64,000 nt of DNA from contig NC_084796.1 in NCBI RefSeq assembly GCF_963169125.1, positions 218,884,448-218,948,447 on the forward strand, written 5' to 3'. Each line of letters begins with the position of its first letter. Position 1 is the stretch's first letter. Of the stretch, positions 51,161 through 63,870 are shown piece by piece. The notes below the pieces were generated by a model, which saw only the letters and a list, made by a program, of their open reading frames with translations, did no database searches and was not told the origin of the DNA. This DNA is from Humulus lupulus. Its lineage: Eukaryota > Streptophyta > Magnoliopsida > Rosales > Cannabaceae. A program made the position numbers and the translations under genes.

Positions 51161-51770
51161 ATGAGTGAACTAAGTTGCGGGTCCATAAGATTTTTTGATG
51201 CCAAGTTATACTCCATCCTCTATAAAAGAGTACAATCCTTTTCAAATTTAACCATTGTCCCCCCTCGTCAATCTCATACAAATCTCCAAGTAAATCAGGA
51301 AAACAAAGTCAACCAAAGAACGAACTTGTTCAACTCACCTCTTTACTCAAATCAGTGGGAAGGATCTGCTGCTAGTAATGCACAACCAACTTTTCCTACC
51401 ACCAGCTGGCCACAACCAGTACACGGTGATGGTCTTTATGTAATACAAATGGTGATGCAATGTTTGGAGGCTATTCACACTCAAAATGCCATGTTTGCCA
51501 ATATATACCATCAACGGTACCATGCAACATGTTTCATTTCTAGAGACGGAGTTAGAAGAACGCAAAAATGCTTATGAAAACTACTTGTTGCACCTCTACA
51601 TGCGGATGCATGCATTGGAACAAGGTATGCTCTCTCTGAGAGGTGGGATGGATGACTTGAGGATGTTTGTCCATACTTTGATGTCCATGCAAGCCGAAGC
51701 TAGTGGAGGGAGTGGTCTTCATCTCACTACTAATATGATTGGATCTGAACTAAGATATAACTCCCTCTGA
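51161..51770 (+). pseudogene. Small helical protein of unknown function (cargo gene Q')
   Basis: Two overlapping frames look like one protein broken by a frameshift near 51540. The first has NAQPTFPTTSWPQPVHGDG and VIQMVMQCLEAIHTQNAMF. The second has LETELEERKNAYENYLLHLY, MRMHALEQGMLSLRGG and MDDLRMFVHTLMSMQAEASG, strongly helical. TATAAAAG at 51221-51228 lies inside the first frame, so the true start is probably downstream of it or in another exon. The family is unknown. Size and build are similar to gene Q at 33.2-33.7 kb. Confidence 0.4.
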
Positions 51771-54700
51771 CAGTCTTTTTAGTTTTATGTTCAATGTACA
51801 ACAAGTTTTGCACTGTCTTTTGAGAAGTAATTTCTTGGGAATAAGGTTATGTCATGTAGCCATATTCCCTAGAAAATGTTATCCCACGCACAGTGAGTAG
51901 TATGAATATGGAGGGTGTTATGTCTTAAAAGTTTGTATATTTCTATTTAGAATTGCACGGTTTCATATGGAGTACTTTAGTAGTTTCATGATATTAAGTT
52001 GCTGAAGAAAATAGAGTGTTGATGTTCTAGTGAGATTTTGACCACAGTGGATGTTAACTTTCTAAATCAATATAATATATGCGAACTTGTTTGCTTATTT
52101 ATTTGTTAAACGTGTACAAAGACCACTATGGTATTATGCGTGATCATAATCACCTACATATTTAAGATAACCCAATGCCAATTATATTGAACACAAGCTT
52201 ATGATATGATTTATATTTTTATTGTGGATCTTAAATTGAAGTTCAATTGAAATTTAACCATTTTATTTGGTGGAAGAAATTGGACGAGGTGGTCAACTTA
52301 TAACTTTTGACATGAATAGTCATTGAATACGGTAATAATGTTTTAGAATAATTGACGTATTCGTAGTATTTAGAAAACGTGAGTTTCCAAATGTTCATCA
52401 ACTCAGCATATCCTTTATAAACAGGTTGATGTAATGGTAGGGGAATAATTAACCTGCTTAGTTTGGTCTATTAGTCCTCAACAACACCTAAATTGTCTAC
52501 AATATGCATATCTTTAATGCAGGATATAGTGGCACCTAATCATTTGCTGGGTTACTAGTTAGAGTAGAGGTTTAATTAGCCATATCCAATTGAAATAGAA
52601 AATGTACAAAAAGGGTTTTAGTGCGGAAACCTTGTCTTAGATTTAATTACATGTAACCTACGAAAGTACATCTATAGTGGTGGGTGTCTGTTTGTTCTCT
52701 GGCATTCCCCAAAAAGGTAAGTCATCACTACCATCAACTGTTCAGGAAAAGGACAACAGTCCCCCTCCTTGTATTAATTTTGTGCAGGGAGTGTACAAGA
52801 CGAAAGAACCCGTTATTCACCATTTTGAAGAGCAAGTCCCTCTGCTTATAAAGATTATACAATAAGGAATGGAAATTGATATGATCCCAATTAATTAGAT
52901 CACGATAAACGATGAAGAGATGAAGAAGGTAACCTTTCATCGTTACTAAGGAATTACATAAGAAAAAATTACGTAGATTTGGTTAGAATGTGAGGATGGG
53001 TTAACCAAAAAATAAAGGTTATTGGTGCTTTTAAGTAGAATGCAATGAAGGCCTAACTAGAATGAAAGGTTTAATTAGAATGGTAGGAAGGTGTAACCTC
53101 AAATTAACAACACGTAATTCGTTTAAGTGGGATTAATTGTGGAAAGCCAAGAAACACTATCATTGTACTATGCAGGGTACCATCAGATGTAGCTTACACT
53201 TACTAGTAATCTATACTAGGTAGACATAGCTGGGTGGCCATGCTTCACCCACCTAACACACCAAATATAATGACATGCCAAATTCACTTTAGGTGCAGCT
53301 TCTTGAAGCTTGGTGAGTGTTTGATTGGATGGAAGCAATAGAGAAATCAACCCACTCGGTCATGATGATAATGTAGTTATAATCCAATGGGAAACTGTAT
53401 ATAATACATTAATTTAGCAAATTCACCACGATGGGTATAATTTACAATTGAATATCTACAAACAACTATAACCATAGGAAAAAAATAATAACAAGAACAT
53501 AAAGGCATAGCCAAACCTATGTGGACAAAAAAATTGAAAATGGGAAGTGAAAGTTAAAAGGTGGAGTAATAAAGATTCATAAGAAGCAATATACAGAGTT
53601 GAATAGTATGGATTGACATAAGTTTCTCTAAAACCATTTCTTTTTATAGACCGACCACGATAGCGAGCATCAACAATGGAACGAAGTTTGGCTATGATCG
53701 CTTCATATACTATGGTCAATGTTGGAGAAGTAGTTGATGGATTCCCAATGCATCATCAGTTGGTGATGGGAAATCTCTTCATGTTGCAAAACTGGTATAA
53801 AACCATAGTAATTCAGGAGAACAAACTATGAGACCTGTTCTTGGACACCGGTTTTAAGAACTTACATGGAACCATGTCCGCAGTGAAGACATAGACCGTG
53901 CTTGCATTGGACTTTCATATTAAAATTTATTTTCCTTCACACAAACCCCTCAACATCCATGGGTCATATACGATCATAATGTGGACTACCATAAATAGAC
54001 ACCTTCCATATTAATTACCATTAATAATTGGTTGGTTGGTTGGTATACAGTACATTTGCAAAGATGGTTACCTTCCCCAAATTGTGTTATTAACTAAATG
54101 AAGCCAAACATTCAATCTTTTTAAGAGGTTGTGTGTTTCTCTATAATGGAATCTGCTCATAGAGTTTTTTCCTCATGTTATGCGCTCAAATTGTTTTTTT
54201 TTTAAGTATGAAAGGCTTGGTAAAGGAAAGAGGTATGGAGAGTAATTAATGTTTAGTACCATTGAAAATTAATAATCACAGCAGTTAGTAGTGATTACTC
54301 AGTTTTGCAACATAATTAACACAACTAAGTAGTATGCACCAGTTGAAATTATCACATTTTAGTGTACCTAACTTAATAATTTCCAAGTGGACTGAAAAAA
54401 TGGGGTTATTAAATAATCTACCTTAGCGATTTTAGAAATCTTTGAATCAACACTAAAAAATTAGTGGCTTGGTCAATTATCAAATGGAGTTCTATCTCAC
54501 AATACTTTCTAGGGATCTTACTAGAGGAGGTGTTGAAGTTAATCAGACACTCCGACAACATAGGCTGGGAAATAGGTCATACTAACGAGAGTAGGTAATA
54601 ATTCCATAGGGTCTTGAAGTACGGAAGATGTGAAAATAATTGGCGTGAAAGAAAGTAGGCACTGAAGGAGGAGTTGTTAATTAGTTACACCAAAAGAAGT

Positions 54701-54936
54701 ATAGTTACTACATAGTTAGGCTCGAGGGAACCCATTCTTTATGTTCCATGTCACATGTGGAGGAAATTGATATGAAATTTAACTAACCTAAGTCAACTAT
54801 CAAATCAGTACTCATTAGGATTATTAGATGGAGACATATTGGTCATATTGTAATGACTTCATATAGTAAAATATGCAGTCAAGCAAAGAAGGACAAAGGA
54901 GGAATGTCGGCTTCCTTCAGAGGGTTTGAAAACTAA
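51771..54936. other. Spacer without recognised gene
   Basis: AT-rich, about 3.2 kb. Short frames on either strand have no protein-like composition. A TATAAAAAG on the minus strand at about 53644 is an isolated motif. Confidence 0.4.
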
Positions 54937-54944
54937 TATAAATA
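54937..54944 (+). promoter_or_regulatory. TATA box of cargo gene S1
   Basis: TATAAATA, 89 bases before the ATG at 55026. The paralogue S2 has the same octamer 87 bases before its ATG. Confidence 0.55.
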
Positions 54945-55025
54945 ACAAGAGAGCAGACATTGTAGCATCACCCATATCGACCCAAATCCAACCAAAATAC
55001 ACTTGACAATCACTCCCATGCAAAA

Positions 55026-55543
55026 ATGTCTAACTTGTCACGAGTCCTTTCCCCCCCAATAGTTGTTAATGAAGAGTCATCTGATTCAGAGGATGTGCTA
55101 CCTAATGAGTATCCCACTCTGTACCCCTCATATAGAACTTTGGAGAGCTCCCAATCCCTTGTAACACCAGCTTTGTCCATCTATAAAAAAAAAAACCAAA
55201 TTCGCCTGCTTTTCATTCCATTGTGAAGGAGGAACCAAAGTCTCCAACCTCATCTGGAGGAAGGAAGATGAGGAAATCCAAATCTCCAAGGAGGGGAAAG
55301 TGCAAAAAATGTGTAGGAAAATAATAAGAGAATTCCAAAATGAGATTCATAAAGCGTAATGTCGCAACTAAGTCAGAGAGACTCAGCTTCTCTGCTCTTG
55401 ATGCCCGGACAATCAACTTTAAGATTCGTCAACTGCTGGATCAGTCGGGGATAGTTCTGAATGGAATGCAGACTCTCGCTGGAGAGATCTTTGATCAGGC
55501 AGTGCATTCTAAGAAACCAGATGAGGTCATCAATGTTGATTGA
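55026..55543 (+). pseudogene. Cargo gene S1, decayed tandem paralogue of S2
   Basis: Starts MSNLSRVLSPP, with EESSDSEDVLP and SYRTLESSQS. A one-base slip in the A run near 55183-55193 shifts the frame. The downstream frame gives VKEEPKSPTSSG, a basic KSPRRGKCKK stretch, two stops around 55320, then MRFIKRNVATKSERL and the C-terminal helix ARTINFKIRQLLDQSG...GMQTLAGEIFDQ. Alignment with S2 at 57057 is clear along the whole length. Function unknown. VKEEPKSP matches the phosphorylation-dependent sumoylation pattern psi-K-x-E-x-x-S-P. Confidence 0.65.
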
Positions 55544-56969
55544 GTGAATCAGTATGGAGACAAGCCAATATGAGGGTTGCCTAAATAATGAAATTTATCT
55601 TCCAAGTTCTCCCTTAATTGCTAAAATATTAATTTAGGTGACAAAGTGGAAAGTTTTGTGTATGACACGTACTCAATATGTAGAACTATAGGTATGACTT
55701 GTTAAGTTTACCTGTTTGGTTTGGACTCCCAACTCTCCTATGTAGGGTTTGGACTCAAACAGATTTAAATGTACAACTACAACTCCACTTTCGGATAGCA
55801 AATTATTAAGTCGAACTCGTATTTTCATTACCGAAAACATTATACCATCGGACTCAATGGCAAACCTATTTCATTAATGTATGTAGAATTTCATCTCATA
55901 ATTTTGGAACTCATATATGCAAAATTGAGTAGGTGATATAAATGGAATCTAAAATTTTGGTAGACAAACATGCATGATTATAAGTCGGACAAGAGGTATG
56001 GAAAGCAATATAAACTCTTCTCTTGCATCATCTTTAGGTACGCACAACCTATTATTATTAAAATACAAATGGGAGTATGGACGACCTTTTAGTATTGATG
56101 GTCCACCTTGTACAACTGGTCCCTTGAAACCTGGATGGGTCATGCCTACTATGTCACAGAACAAGATGTCAAGTTAATGGAAACACAAGGACGAACCTTA
56201 AGGAAGGTATGTATATTTAGTGTTTTGTAATCATAACCAAAATTAGTAGTTTTCACTATATATCTGAAAGAGGAACCATAGTAATATATGTTAATTCTAA
56301 TTGGTTAAGTCAATAGAACAAAGATTCTTATTTAACCCATACCAAGAGAAATTATCATTGTATAAGTTGCATAACAGCTCAACAACTCATATAACACTTA
56401 TAATAAAGCAAATCAAACCAACAAAAATTTAAAAGAATAAAATATCAGGGCCATAGACAACTTGAAGAATGAACATAAGAGGTAATTCAATGAACATGAA
56501 TCCAGAATTTTATTCATATAGGTAGGGAATTGATGGAATTTATTCAGTTTCATCAGGTAAACCTTGATCAATGCACCATTAACAGATGTGTCCAATGTTT
56601 AACAAAATCGTATGAGAAAAAAAGTACACATTATTTTTAGACGATGACAATTGAGGCACTGACACTCCCATAATGTCAGCTTCAGAAAAATGGCCTTAAT
56701 TCTCGGAGTAGCTGTATGTAGGTACTTCTCTTAAGGAAGCATTAAATGGAAATATATTGGCGCAAAAAAAAAAAATACCAATTTTAGGCGGGAGTCGAGT
56801 GTACTTACTGTTACAGTGGTCTAAAATTTACTTCTGACACACTACATCCTAGATCGTTAATAAATTGTACTCTCAAACTGTGTATAGTCCAATTGAAACC
56901 AAATTAGTTTCGACAATCAATCAGCTTTAGCATATGGAGCCGTTAAGAATCAACTACTATAATAACAAC
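55544..56969. other. Spacer between S1 and S2
   Basis: No gene supported. Contains the 3' flank of S1 and the promoter side of S2. Confidence 0.4.
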
Positions 56970-56977
56970 TATAAATA
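56970..56977 (+). promoter_or_regulatory. TATA box of cargo gene S2
   Basis: TATAAATA 87 bases upstream of the ATG at 57057, which would place transcription start near 57002. The conserved position relative to S1 supports real promoters. Confidence 0.6.
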
Positions 56978-57056
56978 ACAAAGGTCCCTCACTCCACCAA
57001 CACCCACAATCATTCTCCCTAAACACACAAACCACACTTTCCACCCAGCTCAAAAA

Positions 57057-57581
57057 ATGTCTAACCACTCACTAGTGCTTCTTCACCCTGAATGCCCTAA
57101 GCAAGAGTCATCTGATTCAGATTACTTGGTTGGGAAAAAGTATCCAAGTAAACGTACATATAGAACTTGGGAGAGCTCCCCCTCCCCTGCCAAACAAGTT
57201 TTGCCCATTGTGAAGAAGGAACCAGACTCACCCACATGTGAATCCACTGTGAAAGAGGAACCAAACTTACACACCTCCCCTGGCACAAGCAAGTCCAACA
57301 AAGAGAAATCTCCAAGGAGGTCTCCTTCAAGGGGAAAGTGCAAAAATTTCCTTGCAAAGGAGGCAGAGAATTTGAAAATTAAATTCCTACATCGGAATGT
57401 GTACACAAAATCGGATAAGATACGCAACTCTGTTATGGATGTCCGAACAATCAACTATAAGATTCGTCAATTGCTGGGTCAATCCACACTAATTCACAAT
57501 GGAATGCAAAATCTTGTTGGAGAAATTTTTATTCAATCTGTCCATACTAAAGGACCGAATGAGTACATGAGTATTGATTGA
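57057..57581 (+). CDS. Small Ser/Pro- and Lys-rich protein with C-terminal helix, possible SUMO target (cargo gene S2)
   Basis: Intact 174-codon frame with a TATA box in proper position. N-terminal acidic/Ser patch (ESSDSDYLVG), then VKKEPDSP at residues 52-59 and VKEEP at 65-69. A basic Ser/Pro patch (KEKSPRRSPSRGKCK, about 83-97) likely gives nuclear entry. The C-terminal region is helical (VRTINYKIRQLLGQS, GMQNLVGEIFIQSV). VKKEPDSP fits psi-K-x-E-x-x-S-P exactly, and the equivalent site is kept in the decayed paralogue S1. I recognise no family. It sits about 1.5 kb before the FAR1 transposase on the same strand, so I suspect an accessory protein of a large Mutator-like element. Function is not established. 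Confidence 0.65.
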   Translation: MSNHSLVLLHPECPKQESSDSDYLVGKKYPSKRTYRTWESSPSPAKQVLPIVKKEPDSPTCESTVKEEPNLHTSPGTSKSNKEKSPRRSPSRGKCKNFLAKEAENLKIKFLHRNVYTKSDKIRNSVMDVRTINYKIRQLLGQSTLIHNGMQNLVGEIFIQSVHTKGPNEYMSID

Positions 57582-59082
57582 GTAAATCAATACACACATA
57601 AGATATGATGCCGCTAAGTTAAATAAATAAAGTTTCCTAATCTATGTTTAGATGTTAAATGTTGTATCCTAAGTTAATGTATAATTGTTGTTTATGTACT
57701 TCAATATTATGGGAAAAGTGGGCAGTTTTGTAAAATGTGCTCAATTTGTATTGAAGAGTGTATCACATTCTTCATATATATTGCAGATCATAGGTTCTAC
57801 CATGTTGTAGGATCATTCTGGATGGGTTGGGTTGTATTTCCAGCTCCTGGACAGTGTCATTTTTACATAATCAATACAAATGTACTACAACAAGTCCACT
57901 TTGAGGCATTATCATCTAATATATCAGAAATTTCATTGCATATAGCAACCTGCTGTGATCGAAGAATTGATATTTTTGAAATTCGTAATACAAATGGTGA
58001 TTTTACTCCAAATAATGGTTTCTAATAAGCAAGTATTGGTCATACACAACTTGAATAGGCTACAATTTCAGGGAGGTTGCCAGTAGTAATACATTTCAAA
58101 ATATAAAAACTAGTTAAATGATTGTTGGATGATGAACAAAAGGGATGGGCCAAAAGTTATATTTGTATCCTCTTCCAAGGCCCATGAAATAAGGATAAAA
58201 AGAGTTGTGAATGTTAGTTATCTCCTCCATACACACCAAGAATATGTTCTCTGACTAGTTTGAACATAACCCTTAACAATCACTACGTTTTCCTTAAAAG
58301 TCACATCCTTTGTTTAAAAAAACATCAATAACAAAGGTGGATAGGCACATCCCACTAAATCTTCGTCACTTTTGACAAACGGTCATTGGTTCTATTACAT
58401 AATCCCTTTCCAAAAAAATGGTAGAAGACATTCTTAGCCAACTCTTGTTCAGTTGGAAAGCTAACACACAAGTATAGGCATCCACAGGAAGAACTAAATG
58501 CGGGGAAAAAGTTGACTTCAACACTACAATCCCTCTTTAACCTCCCATGTACCAAAATTTGGTAACTTTTTATATATGTTTAAAGCCAATGAACCTATAA
58601 GTAGTTTATTACTGTATATAGAAATTCTACACTATACTCCCAACTTCTTAATGTAGGTCGTCCATACACTGAAAAAAATCCATTCATTTGAAAAAGGGTT
58701 TAGTATAATACTGAGTAACTATATTAATTTCACTGGAAGGAAGTCTCTAATAATAGCCCTCTAAGGAGATACAACTTTATAATTATATGGAGACAACCCC
58801 TAACATTCACATATAAGAAAATGACAATTGGGAATAAAAGCCACTACTATGAACATAAGTAGTCAGTGAGAGGTCCCCATAATTTATGAACTGATCACCC
58901 TTTGTAGGTACACATATATGCTAAGAATTTGTACAATGTAGCGCATGATTTTTAATTGTTAAAAATTGTTGTAGTGATTCATAGGTTTCAACTTAACCAA
59001 CCATGTTTAAGTTTACAATTTTGAAGAGGATATACACTGATACCATGCTTAATTTTCATTAAGGTCTACTAGCGGACATCAA
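57582..59082. other. Spacer before the FAR1 transposase
   Basis: AT-rich. A plus-strand frame at 57735-58025 has no recognisable features. It would contain the transposase promoter, but no TATA box stands out. Confidence 0.4.
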
Positions 59083-62000
59083 ATGGAGCACTCATTACAA
59101 CCACAAGTATTACATGAATCAGAAAATGACTGGGGAAGGTTATTTAATCAACTGGAACTGAACAAAGAACCGAAGGATCTGAGAAAAGAGGACCTTTCGA
59201 ATAAATCTCTACCCAGCAACAACTTGTGGAATTTTTTTTACTATAGTTACTCGAGGTGGGTTGGCTTTAGTGTTAGAAAACACGATGTCAGAAAGGATTG
59301 TGAAAATCAAGAATTCCAGCATGTTTTGGTGTGCTCAAGAGAAGGAACACGAAAAAATAAGTGGTTAAACTTGGAAAATCGGAAAAAAAAAATACCAAAA
59401 CCAATAACTAGAGTAGGTTGCCATGCACGTCTAAGAGTCAATTTAGACAAGTCAAGCAACTTATGGGTTGTGCGAGACTTTGAGCCAAAACATAACCACA
59501 ACTTGGCAGTACCTGCTGAAATCCAATTCCTTAGATCGAACAGAAAGGTGACAATAGAAATTGGTGAACAAGTTATTTCCATGAGAAGATCTGGAATAAG
59601 AACTTGCCAAATAATGAATCATTTGGCACAAGAAAGGGGTTGTCTTAATAATGTTCCATTCCAAAAAAGAGATATTTACAATTGGATTGGTGACAAGAGA
59701 AAAACCACTGGAACGGAAGCTGACTCGGAGGGAGCATTAGGATACTTGGAATGTATCGCAAGAAGAGATGATCACTTGTATGGAATCTATAGCACAGATG
59801 AGGAGACACGCCTAGCAAATCTTTTTTGGTGTGATGGAAGTTCAAGGCGGGATTACCAACATTTTGGAGACGTTATGTAACGACCCAAATTCACTAATAA
59901 GGCTTAAGGGTCTTGATTAGTGTGCCTGGAGGGCATAATGGAGACTATGTGTGGTTTTAATGATTAAGATGCATGATTATGATTTAAAGCATGTTATATG
60001 ATTACTTGAATATTTGAGATGCATGACTATGTGTATTAGTATGCATATAGGCCCTGATTAGGTTAGAAGGGCATAAATGTAATTTTGGCCATTATGGGCA
60101 TAACTGCTTCGATATATGTGATAATTGTCGAGACCACATTATTATGTGGATAAATCTGTGATCTGTGACTCGAGACAACCCTAGTGAGTAAAGTAGCGGA
60201 AAAGTCATAGCGGAGATTTATACCCGGCTCGGGGTGAGTTTAGGGGTATAAATGGGAGTTTAGCGGATATACTGGAGTCTATTATGACGTTGAGGAATGT
60301 TATTGGTGATTAATTAGGTATCGGAAGTTAGGCAGTAAATAATAGAGACACTCGAGGAATTAGCGGGAATTAGGTAAAATGACTAAAATGCCCTCAAGTG
60401 GACTAAAGGATTAGAATTAATAGGGAGGGCATAATGGTCATTTAGCTTTTAAGGATGGGTATTACTGAGGTTTTATGTTAGTGGGATTTCTAGAACATTA
60501 CAGAAGTTTGAAAAAGAAAGAAAAGGAAAGGAAACGAAAGGAGAGAAAACAGAAAGAGTTCTCTAGGTCGGTTTGTGCTTTCTTCACCAATTTCTTGAGG
60601 ATTTCTGGGGTAAGCTCAGAGGAGAGCTGGGAGAAGCTAAGCATCAAGGAGTCTAAGCTGAGTGTGGAGAATTAGCAGGGGTTTAGCAAGGGTTCATCAA
60701 CACTTGAGGTAAGACTTAGAATTCTTCAGTTTCAGTTTCTGGTTTTTGAGTTGTGGTGCTTAAGTTGAATTGGGTGGAACCTTAGGGAATTCGGACTTAA
60801 GGCTGAGGAGAAGCAAGCCAAAGGAGTCTAGAGGCAGCCTGTGGTCGAAATTCTATCAAAGGTATAAGGTTTAAACTCTAAACTTTGATGTTCAGCTGGT
60901 TTTTACTGAGTTTTAGAGCTTAGAGGTGGCTATGGTGAATTCTGAGTTTGTGGATGCATGTGCTTAGGTTTTAGATGTTTAGGGTGCTTGGGATGAGTGG
61001 AGTGTGGTTATGAGGTTGTTTTTGAGTTTGGGTAAGAGTTGGAAGAGGTTTGGTTGAGGTTGGTTCGAAGAAATCGCAGAAGGGAAAAATCAGTGCAGGA
61101 CTATCTATGACTAGCGCTACAGCGCTAGCCTTTGGGCGCTGTAGTGCTAGGCCATTTTGCTGAAGGGTTTTTGGCTTCTGTTTGTAGCGCTGTAGCACCC
61201 TCCCAAGAGCGTTGTAGCGCTACCCTGCCTTTTGAAGGGGTTTTTTGGGTTGTTTGCAAGGGTTTTTGACCTAGGGTTTGGGGTTTGATTCCACCACCTT
61301 GTTTGGTGGAACTAGGACATCCCGGGGGCTCGGGATTGGCCCGGGGCTAGGTTTTGAACTTGGGGATTGATAATGACCTTGGCCATGATTGTGATTAGGT
61401 GAGCGCTAGGGCTCGAGGGGGATCGTGCTCAAGGAGTCAAGGGATCAAAGCTATTGAATTGAAAGGTAAGAAAACTGCACCTGGTTGTATGATTGTGATG
61501 GGACTAAGTGCTCCTGAGAATTGTATTGTGTCAATGTTGGTATTACGCCATGGGACATGTAGAAGCGGCCTAAGAGCGCCGTACATGATATTAGCGCATA
61601 GGGCGCAGATTGGCCACTGGTAGCCAAGAACAGCGGGACAACAGAGGGAGCAGCCTGAGGGCGTTAGCCCTGGTTATCATTTGTGAACTGTACATGTTAT
61701 GAATTGATATGCCTAGTATGTGGAATATTTGATTATTCTGATTGAGTATATGGTTGAAGTTATGTAATGCGATGTAAGATATTGATTTGACTGCTAAATG
61801 CTTATGCTCTGCTGTTGTTGTGTTTTCTTGCTGGGCCTTGGCTCACGGGTGCTACGTGGTGCAGGTAAAGGCAAGGGCAAGCTAGACCAAGCCTGAGATG
61901 GAGAGCTCCGAGGTGAAATGTACATAGTCAGCTGTTCGATCACCATGGTCGAGGAGTGGACCAGGACAGGGATTACCTAATTGCTTGTTTTGCCTTAGTA

Positions 62001-63870
62001 TGGCTGGTTATTGTATCTAGGTCTTGTAAATTTTGTAAACGCTCTTTAAAACTTATATTTTTTTTGGGATCCCGTGTAAACAAACAGCGTTCTTTAATGA
62101 AAATGTGGCTTTTGAGACCAAAACACTTTTAACCCTAGTTCCTTTACAGTTCAGTATCACGATTTTAACTAAATGACTTGATTAACAAGTTTGGCACTTT
62201 GTAAACACACAGTGTAACGGTTTTGGCTATCCAGAGCGTTACACGTTATGGCTTTCGACACAACCTATAAGACAAATGCTTACAACAAGCCCTTGTTGAT
62301 TGTTGTCGGTGTTAACCACCACTTTCGAACTATGGTGTTCGACATTGCTCTATTATGCGACGAGAGTGCGAAAATCTTTATATGGGTTCTACAATGCTTC
62401 CTTGATGCCATGCACCACAAACCACCTTTGGTTGTTATCACGGATGGCGACAAAGCAATGCGAGAAGCAATTTCAGTTGTAATGCCAAATGCCATACACC
62501 GTCTATGTGGTTGGCATATATCAACCAATGCTTCAAAAGCTGTCCCAAATCCTGCTTTAACATCAACCATTACTCACCTAATGTATCATTACTATTTCGA
62601 GGAAGAAGAGTGGGAGGATCAATGGAAATTAGTGATTGAAAAATTTGGTTTGCAAAATAATGGTTGGTGTAAGACACAGTATGAAATTAAGCAAAATTGG
62701 GTAGAGACCTTTATACGGGGGCACTTTGTGGCTGGATCAATAACGACCCAAAGATCAGAGTCAACCAATTCATATTTGAACCAATTCTTAACAAGTAAAC
62801 TAAGGCTTAGTGACTTTATTGGTCAAATTGATGCTGCATTGCAAAAAATAAGACACAATGAGATGCATGAAACTTTCGAAGCAACCACACATCACCCCAA
62901 CTTCCAAACCATGCTTTGAAGACATACCATCAATAGTTTGCAACATACTACACTAAGAATATGTACGATAAGGTGGCAGACCAAATCACAGATAGCCTAT
63001 CATACAAAGCGAATGAAAATGTAAGTGTCGGTGAGTGTCAACTTTTTTGTTTGGAAAGATTTCCTATCGGCCAGGTACGTCACACTGTCGCCTTGAATGA
63101 AATAAACAAACACATGACATGCACTTGTTTGATGTTTGAGACAGATGGGATACCGTGTAGGCACTTGTTTGCGGTCATGAAAAATGAAAATATGGAACTA
63201 ATACCCACAACACTAATTAAGGACTGTTGGAGGAAGGATGCAAAGACAAGACTAGATCTAAATATCTCGCCCCATTCAAGAGTGTCGAAAAATGCATTGC
63301 AAACAACAAGATGGGGAACTTTGACATCGACATTAACCTCTATGGCCCATTATGCAACAAAACACGAGGACACTTACGAGGATGCAAAGAAAGAAATAAC
63401 TGCCTTGGCATTCAAATTCAAAAGCCTTTGCCAACAATGACAACGTGGAAATGATGGTGAACAAAGCCCCCCAGAAGGAGAATACAGGCACCAAAAAATC
63501 GTCTGAGACCCACTTGTTGTGAAAACAAAAGGGCGTGAAGCCAAGAAAAGCAAAGCAAAAGAAAACAACAACAATGGTGACCAAATTGTACGAGGAAGAA
63601 AAAAAGGTGTCGTCTTTGAAATCAATTGGGCCACAACAGGTCGACTTGTACACAGAAGAAAGACGCCAGCCCAAACACAGAAGACAGATCCCAACCAATT
63701 GCTCACACCCCCAGGAAGCACAAACAATCAACTTTGACAACGACATTGGTGATCAAAACAATTGGGAATCCCAACTCAGAGAAAACAACGAATGCTCAAG
63801 CAGATTCACATCCCATCAACCCATAGGTCGTACTTCATCTGAGTTGTGGGAGGACACTCAGTTCACTTAA
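59083..63870 (+). pseudogene. FAR1-type Mutator-like transposase, interrupted by a solo LTR and frameshifted
   Basis: Part 1 (59083-59875): FAR1 DNA-binding zinc region with Cys84, Cys113, His137 and His139 (VCSREG, GCHARL, HNHN). Part 2 (62249-62919) continues in frame once the solo LTR and one TSD copy are disregarded: MULE transposase core with the first Asp in AFDTTYKTN, the second in VITDGDKAM, and LCGWHI. Part 3 (62961-63440), in another frame: SWIM zinc finger CTCLMFETDGIPCRHLF. Part 4 (63535-63870): basic, low-complexity tail ending SELWEDTQFT. FAR1/FHY3 transcription factors derive from such transposases. The internal LTR and the lack of a single frame argue for a dead transposon copy rather than a host FRS gene. 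Confidence 0.88.
59876..62243 (+). mobile_element. Solo LTR (TGTAACG...CGTTACA), 2368 bp
   Basis: Begins TGTAACGACCCAAATT and ends CCAGAGCGTTACA. CGTTA flanks both sides (59871-59875 and 62244-62248), a five-base target duplication. No gag or pol, so a recombination product of an LTR retrotransposon, probably a chromovirus-like gypsy judging by the TGTAACG ends. Around 61105-61225 it carries repeated TAGCGCTACAGCGCTAG-type palindromes. A Mutator reading with an 8-9 bp duplication is possible but less economical. Confidence 0.75.

Noticed and set aside
53456..53719. 87-codon minus-strand frame with a nearby TATA-like motif
   Set aside because: Hydrophobic tail and composition typical of chance frames; no paralogue in the window.
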